DNA from: Sphaerosporella brunnea
Lineage: Eukaryota > Ascomycota > Pezizomycetes > Pezizales > Pyronemataceae
DNA length: 64,000 nt
NCBI GenBank assembly: GCA_008704415.1
Contig: VXIS01000196.1
Coordinates: 1-64,000 of the forward strand
Direction of reading: 5' to 3'
Under the pieces are notes generated by a model, which was not told where the DNA came from, did no database searches, and was given only the letters and a program-made list of their open reading frames with translations. The position numbers and the translations under genes were made by a program. Positions within the stretch are counted from its first letter, which is position 1. Each line of letters begins with the position of its first letter. Shown piece after piece: positions 47,639 to 55,535 of the stretch.

Positions 47639-48096
47639 TGGGGGTCCGGAGGCCTTCTTATATGAAGACGTGTGCGCATGCGTGAGCTAGGGTACGGAAA
47701 AGTCGGATATCGGGAGCGTGATTTTTTTTGGGCGAACCTTTTTTTTCCTTGACTAATACACTTCTATTGCGAGCGCTTCCCTTTTTTTTTCACTCTTTCT
47801 TTCCTTTGTTTCCCTTTTTTTTATATACCTTACGTCGTTTGGCGGTTCCTGCTTCTGCGTTTTTCTTTTAAGAGGATGTGAATGGATATCGTGAGATGGG
47901 TATCGACTTATCGAACTTGGACGGTATGTATGATGCCGGATGGCATTATGGAATGGCAAAGAGGAGTGTTTCTATGATCAAAGTATGGAGCCTCGAAAAA
48001 GCTGAGGGATTTTTTCCCCCTGCGAAAATGTGCAACCTCGACGACTACAGTGAAAGTCCAAACGGGCTGGAAAACCCAACCACTCTACACCACACA
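47639..48096. other. Intergenic, 3' region of the small gene
   Basis: This is T-rich sequence with runs at 47721-47728 and 47782-47822 that fits a 3' untranslated region. No gene is seen before the IPI1 remnant. Confidence 0.5.
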
Positions 48097-48770
48097 ATGA
48101 CTTCCTCGAATAAGACAAAGCAGAAGCGCGCCGCTTAGCAATCTCCCGATATATCGGCCGTCTCTGTCGAAGAAGACACCGAACTGACCTCCCACCAAGA
48201 AACAAAAACTGCGAGTCTGCCAAAGCTGCGAACCACACGAACACATCCTCCAAATCCAAAACCCTCGTCCTCGCCACGCACACGAAGTAACCAAGCAATT
48301 CACATACACACCAGTTCTCACTCCTCTCGCACCACTCTCCCTCAACCCGCAAAGACTCCCTCCTCTTCCTCAGCACGAACCCCACTACCCCAGCTCCAAC
48401 ATCCCCGCCGCCGCCGCCGCCGTCTTGATCCCCAAGCTCGCGCCCCTAATCCTAGACCCCAACAGCAACGTCCACCTCGCGCTGCAAGGGTTCTTCAAAG
48501 TTCTGCCCGCGCGCGAGGTGCAGTTCCACATTCACGTGCTGCTGCTGCACATCTGGAGCGCAATGAGCCACATTGAGCTGGAAATCCGCGGGGGCTGAAG
48601 GCACTGGCAGGGGTGCTGGGGTTTGTGGATGCCTGGGGAGGAGGTGGAGGGAAAGGAGGACTGGGGCTGTTTGGGGGAGGGAGAGGAGGGGGTTGTGAAA
48701 GAAGGCGGAGAAGTGGGGAGGCTTGCAGGACGGGTAGCACTCGTTCTGGACGATGCGCTGAAGCCCAAGG
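48097..48770 (+). pseudogene. Decayed IPI1 (pre-rRNA processing) gene
   Basis: IPI1 is part of the Rix1 complex for 60S ribosome maturation (family knowledge). The remnant starts MTSSNKTKQKRAA and then hits TAG. Other pieces in changing frames are KAANHTNTSSKSKTLVL, a stop, FSLLSHHSPSTRKDSLLFL, STNPTTPAPTSP, a frame change in a CCG repeat, VLIPKLAPLILDPNSNV, LPAREVQFHIHVLLLHI and SAMSHIELEIRGG, then a stop at 48597. The order matches the conserved N-terminal half of Ipi1. Several expected arginines read His or Trp, as C-to-T changes would produce. Sequence to about 48770 may be further decayed. The gene is not functional, so an intact copy should exist elsewhere. Confidence 0.6.
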
Positions 48771-49189
48771 AGGAGCAATAGACAATCCATGGAAAAGTTG
48801 GCGTTTGGTTTTGTTTTGGATTTTTTCATCAAGCAATTGGAACTCTAAATCGCTGACTAAAGTTTGAAGCCAGGTAACTAATTTATAGTATATCACTCGC
48901 CTTACTTGGGCTGAAAATGATCTGGGCGCACCCAGTTATGGTTAGGAGGCCCGTTCTTGCTGGGAGTTGCTGGTGGGTCGGGTGAATTGGGTGAGTAATG
49001 GTCAGTACGGCCTGTAAGTGGTGTTGCCGCCTTTTTATAGTTAGGTAAGCGACCTCTTGCCTGGAGTTATTAGATGGAATAGTATATCTAGAGAGAGTAC
49101 TGCAGCTAGAAACAGGATAGAGTCGAGTCGGAAGCACGAGGGTCAGAGGTCGCGCCAGCCCGAGCGCTGGAGGGCCGACCGTCGACCCA
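48771..49189. other. Unassigned stretch between IPI1 remnant and transposase remnant
   Basis: I see no coding family. A small open frame at 49106-49420 (-) overlaps the next element on the opposite strand and looks fortuitous. Confidence 0.4.
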
Positions 49190-49850
49190 AGTAAGGTTGA
49201 CAATTGGAGCAGAGGGAGAAAAACAGGACTCACATCGGCGCGCAAACAACTTCAGAGAACATCTGAAGCTCCAATTCCGCCCACCGGTGATGACCCTGGC
49301 CCGAGCACTCGGCCCAAGAATAAAAGCAAGCGCGCCGCAGTCAACACTACCTACAAAGAGTACGATCCATTCGATCTTCGTTTGCGCACTGCCGCCGAAG
49401 CCCTTCATGATGCACTTCATGTTCGTGCAACTGGAGATGAGGTGGCAACCGCGTATACTGGCATCAAAGCGTATACCTACTTCTGGGAGCTGAAATCAAT
49501 CTTCTAGCCATGGTAAGCTCATCATGCGTTATCACTGGAGGGGCAACTTCTTCCCGTGGGGAACCGAGAGTGGGGGCTTTCGGATCCAGCAAACAGGCCA
49601 GAGCGAAACATACCGGTGAAGATTACTGCCTCTCCACCGAGACACAGGACGTCATCAACCCCGAGTTTGAATCTTTGATTCTCCCTTCTGCGTTCGCGAC
49701 AAGATCAGAGGACTGTGGGGCTTTCGCAAGGCTAAAGAATGGAAGACGTGGACCAAATTGTCCCATTATTGCGCGCCAGGCTGCCTCTGTATTACAGCAA
49801 CTGGGTTGAATATGTGGAGGCTGTGATCCTGGCTACCAACTTTTACGTAT
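49190..49850 (+). mobile_element. Remnant of a Plavaka/Tnp2-like DNA transposase
   Basis: Pieces in shifting frames keep the order of this transposase group: YKEYDPFDLRLRTAAEALHD, TGIKAYTYFWELKSIF and a stop at 49505, then EDYCLSTETQDVINPEF, LILPSAFATRSED, LWGFRKAKEWKTWTKL, and YYSNWVEYVEAVILATNF. Stops and frame changes show that it is dead. The assignment rests on remembered motif order (a GIK...FEL block, an IPSAF block and a KAxEWKxW block) and should be checked by search. No terminal repeats were identified. Confidence 0.45.
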
Positions 49851-50369
49851 GGTGGGTGGATTTTGGGACGTCGGGGATCGGGTGGTCGGAGCAGACTCAC
49901 GGTCTTGTTTCTTTTTTTTCTTATCACGGTCCAAAACGGCCGTTAGCACAGTTGGTGAACAGTATGAACACTCTCCCGCAACTTTGCTCGCCCGTCGTAG
50001 CTCTGGGGAATTGCTGCCCAAACGAGTGCCTAGCAGGTTTCTCTGTCGGTGATTCTTTGCCGGAAAAATATTCTTGCTTTTTTTTTTTTTATTTCAGAGC
50101 GGATCCTGCCAGCTCAGCCCTTCTGGATGCGAAGAATCTCTTGGTGACAATTAGGATTTGTCGAACGAATTTCTGCTAGGCACGCCCACCGCAGTGCTCG
50201 ATCCGAGTGACTTCCAGTGAGTCAACATGACATAAAAACCCCCCATTTTTCCATTGTCCCTCAAGGTTTTCCACGGTGCTTCAGCACTTCCGGGTTTCCC
50301 AAGGTGCCCAAGCACCTCAAGGTTTTCCCACCTACACTGCAACATTACCCAAATACCATTCTTTGCCAC
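49851..50369. other. Unassigned stretch with short CAAGGTTTTCC repeats
   Basis: T runs lie at 49909-49920 and 50078-50090. Around 50263-50330 three short related copies of CAAGGTTTTCC / CAAGGTGC occur, possibly broken pieces of the satellite that follows. No gene was recognised. Confidence 0.4.
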
Positions 50370-51010
50370 TTTGGAGAGGACGCTGTTGGGGTATCGCATT
50401 ACCCCAACTCCACTCCTGTCCGTACGCGAAAGCCGATTGCCAAAGTATATTTCAATTTCCAGATTAATCCAGTAAAATGAATGAGCTAATTCTTTACTAG
50501 GAGTCGGTGACATGTCTCACAGTCCTTCTGACACAATGCTGTGCTCCGAGCAACGCACTATCGAGCCACCGTTCTCCTCCGCCACCCCCCCCTCCCCCGA
50601 AAAGGACGACGTTGGGGTAATTGATTACCCCAACACCACAAACTTTGCGGCTTCAAGGTTTTCTGGCACCTCCGCCTTTGGAGTAAAGTGCTTTCCGGTC
50701 CCAACGCTATCTACCTTCCCTCAATCGGAGGGATGACCACTCCTGTCCGTGCACGAAAGGCGGTTGCCAAAGTATATTTCAATTTCCAGATTAATCGAGT
50801 AAAATCAATGAGCTAATTCGTTACTAGAAGCCGGTGATATCTCTCGCTGTGCTCCGAACAACGCACTCTTCTGCCGCCGATCTCCACCCCCCCCCCCCCC
50901 TTCTCCCCCAAAAAGAGGGCGCCGTTGGGGTAAGAAATTACCCCAACATCACATCTACGGGTACGGGGCCTTTCGATAAGGTGCTGTTCTCCGAGCAATA
51001 CACTCTCCAG
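50370..51010 (+). repeat. Second locus of the palindromic satellite (about 2.5 units)
   Basis: Palindromes GTTGGGGTAAT-nn-ATTACCCCAAC lie at 50395-50418 (imperfect), 50611-50634 (perfect) and 50934-50957 (one change). The last two are 323 bp apart. Flanking blocks are the same and in the same order as at 14648-15310, including CAAAGTATATTTCAATTTCC, GAGCTAATTCGTTACTAGAAG, the C run, GGTTTTCTGGCACC and CCTTCCCTCAATCGGAGGGA. No open frame is conserved between units. Confidence 0.88.
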
Positions 51011-51975
51011 CTGTGTTCGGTCGTACAGTTATGGGTCGGTTTCGGTGATGATAGAGTTTGTGCCGAGGGTCGTGGAGTGGAACAGCGGGGTTGGGTGGTA
51101 GGTGCTGGGGGCTCAGAGTTTGGATATGTATTGAGCAGCGAGTTGAGAGGGTTGATATGTGATGATGATAATGATGATGATGACGATATAAAGTGGTATT
51201 TGCAAACGCTGAAACAAAAGGAACAAATTCAGAGTAAGAAGCTATAACGCCGTTCGACCGTTAGCATGCCATGTTGTAGGAGGAGGAGAGGCGGTGGAGG
51301 AGGAATACTCCAGGAAGAAGGACCGACCCACCATCATCGCCCCGACAACCACCCCATCAACCTCCTCCCGCCCTCGTTCGACGACGCCGTCGCCTTCGCC
51401 TCCAGCTCCCATATCCTTGCCTGCAGCTCGCTGATCACGCCCTCCTTCTCGGCCACCACCCGCCACAGCCTCTGTTCCTCGCTCGCAGCACGGTTCGGTT
51501 GGCGACTGGCGTATGCCTGGTGTACGACGGCGGCGGCAAGCAGCGTGTCTTGCAGCCGTGCGTGTGTCTCATGTCAGCCTCTTCACACGTTTGTCCGAGG
51601 CACGCACGGCAACTTTTCATTCAAGGAAGAAGGGAAGGGGGGTTTTTGTTTTTTTTTTAAAAAAAAAAAAAAAAAAAACAACTCACGGTACCAACGCGGG
51701 ACCTGCCGCAGCTCATGGGTGCGCCGAGATACAAACGCGAAGAAATTTGTAGGCATTTTCTTTTTTTTTTGGGGGGGGGGGGCTGTGATGATGGCGGGGG
51801 AAAGAAAGGAAGAAGTACGACCCACAGCTCCGTTTCTGCAATAATATGATGGCCATTCCGGCCGGCCGCGGTCGTGTGTGTGCGGGTTACCCCACAACTT
51901 CACCTCGGAACAAGCTTGCGGCGCTTCGTGCAGATCCGGAGACGACCCCTGGCTATTTAGAGTAGTGTGGGATTT
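51011..51975. other. Low-complexity stretch with possible orphan coding exon
   Basis: The minus strand at 51334-51570 reads as a coiled-coil-like peptide (EEQRLWRVVAEKEGVISEL, then QARIWELEAKATAS) ending in TGA. No start, upstream exon or family was found. A T run followed by an A run (51648-51678) and a G run (51770-51782) lie nearby. Confidence 0.25.
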
Positions 51976-52145
51976 CTGACATTCATTTCGCTTAGTAACA
52001 CATACAAAAGTGCCGAGTGATGAGCGTGAAACTTCCTTTTTTGACCATATAACTGACATTTGTCCCCGGAGAGGGTCCTATTTTCTCAACAACCAGGCAG
52101 AATTCGGAAATTCTGAGTTAATCAGTCGATAGAGCGAGCGAAAAC
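51976..52145 (+). repeat. Dispersed repeat, copy 1
   Basis: It shares GACATTCATTT, CGCTTAGTAA, GAGTGATGAGCGTGAA, CTCAACAACCA (CTCGACAACCA in copy 2) and AATCAGTCGATAGAGCGAGC in the same order with 61146-61280. It is non-coding. About 90 bases further on lies a TIR-like AGGTGTCCCCAACC. Confidence 0.7.
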
Positions 52146-52228
52146 TGGGCCCCTGATAGTGTTATTTTTTAAAATAACTTTTTTTTGGTGGAGGATGCTC
52201 TGTCCAAAGTCAGGGTACCCAAACCCCT

Positions 52229-52245
52229 CCGTCTTTAGGTGTCCC
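52229..52245 (-). repeat. Solo terminus of the TGGTTGGGGACACC family
   Basis: TAGGTGTCCCCAACCATA matches, in inverted orientation, the ends of the 329-bp element at 19748-20076 and keeps the bordering TA. No partner end was found nearby. Confidence 0.45.
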
Positions 52246-52576
52246 CAACCATAGTGCGTGCGTGCGTGATTGTTTTTTTTTGTTTTAAATCATTGCCATT
52301 GCACGTATCTATCGCTAGCTACGTACAAACAGGGCCCAGCCGCAACCGACTATGCCTGCGCCTATTAATCCATCCCGTCATCCCGGCAAGCCGAGTGTCT
52401 GTGGGCATTCCCCATCTCCCGCTCGTCCCCGAAAAGTATTTCTTCCGATCCCACCCGCGCTTACAGCACCCCTACCGAGCCGTGCCTCCGGCCTCCGTTC
52501 CTGTCCCCGAACGTATTCGGTTCGCCCTACTCCTCCCCGTTTTCAGGTCCGGGGTCGCCCTCCTCCTCATCAGGCT
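52246..52576. other. Probable 3' tail of the LINE
   Basis: A T run at about 52269-52277 (poly-A on the minus strand) lies 300 bp beyond the LINE stop. It could be the poly-A tail, with the interval as 3' untranslated region. No separate gene was seen. Confidence 0.35.
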
Positions 52577-53317
52577 CTACCGGGGGGGACACCTGGCCAC
52601 CCCAGTATCCTTTAAGAATTGTAGGAGCGCCGGCGTAAACACGGGCTCCGCCAGAAACCTTGCCATATTCCACGTCCTCCAGGTTTTCAACCGAGGATGT
52701 GTTTTGGCTTCCTTCTTGACCGCCGCCTCCAGGTCCTTCCGCTCCATCCTCCACCGAGGGCAGTGCCTAAATAGGTGCTCGCGAGACTCCGGGTACCGCT
52801 CACACAATCGGCATGTGTCGTCGGTCACCCCGCCGATGTGGCGTTTCTTGCAATGGGTGCCGATGAGTGCATGGCCGGTCCGTAGCTGCATCAGGCGACT
52901 GGCTATCCCCTTGGGGGCACTAAACAGCGCCGGGTCTGGTTGGATCGTTTTGGGCGGCACGTAGGAGTTGCCCTTCGTGGTCCGCTTCTGGATCCATCGC
53001 CTTGACGCCGCCCATTTCGCATGGGTGAGATGCCTCTTGATGAATGCCAGGGAGGTGAACGTATCCCCGACCCTGTCGTCCTTTCCTGGGAGGTGACGTC
53101 TGGCAGCTTCCTTCGCCGCCTTGTCCGTCGCCTCATTACCCTCCAGGTCCTTGTGGCCCGGCACCCACCGAATCTCAACCTTCACGCGCTTCCACGTGAG
53201 CCGACGTGCATAGTTGATCGCCCACTTGGCGAGCGCCTGTCCCGGGCCGTAGGATGTATCCCGTAGCCTTTTGATCGCGGCCTGCGAGTCGCAGCAGACC
53301 GTAACTTTCTTTTCGGC
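52577..53317 (-). mobile_element. 5'-truncated LINE: RNase H and C-terminal zinc knuckle
   Basis: The open frame begins abruptly inside an RNase H domain (VCCDSQAAIKRL with the catalytic-type Asp, then VEIRWVPGHKDLEGNEATD). It continues through a helical linker to a CCHC knuckle, C-x2-C-x8-H-x4-C (CRLCERYPESREHLFRHC), and the typical end FLKDTGVARCPPR. Reverse transcriptase and endonuclease domains are absent, as expected of 5' truncation by target-primed insertion. The remaining frame is intact, so insertion or mutation is fairly recent. The frame upstream of 53317 is unrelated sequence. Confidence 0.85.
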
Positions 53318-53572
53318 CTCGGCGTGCGTGCGTGACCGATGCAGGTGGGGTGGGTAGCGGCCCGAGTGAGCGCTTGTGCGTTTTGTAAAATGGCTGAATG
53401 TCTTTTTTTTGCTCGGCGCTGGGGAGGACAGAAGTTGGAGCTGTATTGTATCTTGCAGGTTGTCGGGAGAGAGCCTATAAACTAGAGCAGAGGACAAATT
53501 GTTTTTGTCGGGGTGCGGGGGATAACAAGAGCAGAAAAACAATCACACAACGTTCATTTTTTCTCAGGTAGG

Positions 53573-53751
53573 TATGGTGCAGGCAGCTATAAACCTGGTC
53601 GTCGGAGATGGACGACCACAATCAATGCCAGTATCCCCGCGTCCGAACTCAGAGCAAAACAGACGCTCTACAACCCAACGTTTTCCATTCCACTGTTTCT
53701 GCCGACGAAAATATCCGTGCGACGACCAGGTTTATAGCTGCCTGCACCATA
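53573..53751. mobile_element. 179-bp MITE with perfect 32-bp terminal inverted repeats
   Basis: The left end TATGGTGCAGGCAGCTATAA... (53573-53604) is the exact reverse complement of 53720-53751. Each end is bounded by TA, the usual Tc1/mariner target duplication. It carries no coding sequence. Its left 110 bases and right 60 bases match the two ends of the neighbouring 1.2-kb element, so it looks like an internal deletion derivative. Confidence 0.88.
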
Positions 53752-53881
53752 TGTAACTCAAGCACTTACTTACCTGATCTGCCCGCTGACAAGTAGCCGT
53801 TTAGTAGTGACACGCCGCCCCCGTTCGTTATGGAGCGGGCAATACGGCCTCCAAGTCAAGCAGTCAAGCAGTCAAGGAGTG

Positions 53882-55082
53882 TATGGTGCAGGCAGCTATA
53901 AGCACGTCCCCGGTTGGTGGAGATGGGTGGAGATGGACGACCATAATGAACGCAGTTATCCCCGCGTGCGAACTCTGAGCAGACACCACGTTTCTCGACC
54001 AAACAAGATGCGCTCTATAATTCTACGTGATGCAGCCCCGCCGGTTTAACACCGGTGTACTCTGGTTATGGGGTCGCAACTACGGATTGTGAAAAGCTTG
54101 GACCAGCTGAATGGCATGGCCCCGCAGCCATGCGCAGCCATGGCCAGCTGCCAACGCTAACACCTGCCAATATCTTGAGGGTGAACCTGGTCCGAGCACT
54201 GAGGTTCTTTCGTCATGACTTTGATCCATAATGCCGGCTGGTACAACGACCCTCCAGCAGCAGCAACTTGAGCACAATGGGCAGGCCGAACAAAAGAAAG
54301 GTACAATCAAGACAAGCGGGCGCCATCAGTGCATCTCGGACTCGGAAACGCAGTTGTCTCGGCGGCAGTGAATCTCTCGGCGGCGGCAGTGAATCTCTCG
54401 GCGGCGGCGGATCTCTCGGCGGCGGCGGCGAATCTCTCGGTGGCAGTGAATCTCTCGGCGGCGGCGGATCCCTCGGCGGCGGCGAATCTCTCGGCGCAGC
54501 CTGACTTTAAAGGTCAACACAGTCGGATTGAGGAGATTGTCGAGGATGCGGGACACCTAGTCATGTTCTATTCTAAGCTCCACTGCGAACTTAACTAGAT
54601 TGAAGATTGCTAGGGCGCATGCAAGCACTACGCCCGGAAGCACTGCAACTACACTCTGCCCGGTATTTAACCCTTCCTCAATAAGGGGTGCAACAGTAGC
54701 TAACAGCCATCAGGTCTTATGGAGGCAGTCCCTAAAGCTTTGGAGTCTTCGAAGCCGTCGCTCATTTTCAAGTACTAGCGACGAACTCAGCGTATTATCC
54801 ATAGGCAAGGCGCCACCTTCAGAGACAACGAGTACAGAGCGCGGGTCTATACCAGTCACCGGCGGGTCTCACAGCGAGAGCCAGGCGCAGATGGGCAATG
54901 AATTGATTATTGGGGGTCACGGTTCAGGCGCAGATGGCGCGGTCCACCAGGCCCCAGCATTCGTTCTGAACTTTGGTCCCCACCACTTCGTACCCTTTGA
55001 CCACCATCTACACCGTATCCACCGCTTAGTTTCCGACGAAAACATCCGCGCGACAACCAGGTCTATATCTGCCTGCACCATA
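53882..55082 (+). mobile_element. Degenerate 1.2-kb Tc1/mariner-like transposon
   Basis: The ends TATGGTGCAGGCAGCTATAA and ...TATATCTGCCTGCACCATA are inverted and share the MITE terminus. Inside, on the plus strand, are transposase-like blocks: LVMFYSKLHCELN, a stop, GACKHYARKHCNYTLPG, an intron-like gap with stops, AVPKALESSKPSLIFKY and RARVYTSHRRVSQ. This resembles the C-terminal part of fungal DDE transposases (family from memory). Two in-frame TAGs lie in the HCELN/GACK block where Phe and Trp are usual, and the Trp site could be a C-to-T-type change. A GC-rich tandem repeat has expanded in the middle. The element is non-autonomous. Confidence 0.7.
54348..54505 (+). repeat. GGCGGCGGC-GAATCTCTC tandem repeat
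   Basis: About eight to nine irregular units of 15-21 bases lie within the 1.2-kb transposon. They generate Gly/Ser/Leu-rich frames that are not genes. Confidence 0.85.
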
Positions 55083-55535
55083 CCAAGATTGGATGTTGGC
55101 CCGACAAGGGCACCATGTAATGACCTCTACATTTCCTTGGTGTGTGTGTCTTATCCGGTGCGATTTTCCTTTGTCTATTTCCTTAGGAGGGGTAGCATAG
55201 TCTCTTCTCTTCCCATATGTCATGGCCGCATGCGGCCGAATACAATATGATTAAAACAAAAAAAAACCAGAGTTGGAATGTGGCCGGCTAAGGTTGATTC
55301 CTAACCCCGTCTTCTCCTTCCCTATGTTTGGTCACGAATTTCCTTGGTCGCGCTTTTATACCTGGTACGATTTTCTTTGGTTACTTTTCCTTCGGAAGCG
55401 CAGGGCCCACAAGTAGGACTCCGCTCCGAGGGATAGCTTTGCTTCCGCCCTTATGTCATGGCCGTAAGCGGCCGAATACAGTATGCTTAAAACAAAAACA
55501 AAACCCCTCTTCCCACATGCACCCATTTCCCTCCG
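55083..55535. repeat. Two copies of a GCGGCCGAATACA-containing repeat
   Basis: Each copy runs from ATTTCCTTGGT through GTCATGGCCG(C/T)A(T/A)GCGGCCG to AATACA-TATG-TTAAAACAAA. The cores are near 55220-55262 and 55455-55502, about 236 bp apart. A third copy lies in both palindrome arms (10186-10235, 19010-19040). The core GGCCG...CGGCC is palindromic. There is no coding sequence before the ABC transporter 3' end. Confidence 0.6.

Noticed and set aside
52239..52964. 241-codon open frame
   Set aside because: It is antisense to the LINE RNase H/knuckle frame, which explains the sequence better.
54268..54504. Gly/Ser-rich open frame
   Set aside because: It is translated from the GGCGGCGGC-GAATCTCTC tandem repeat inside a transposon.
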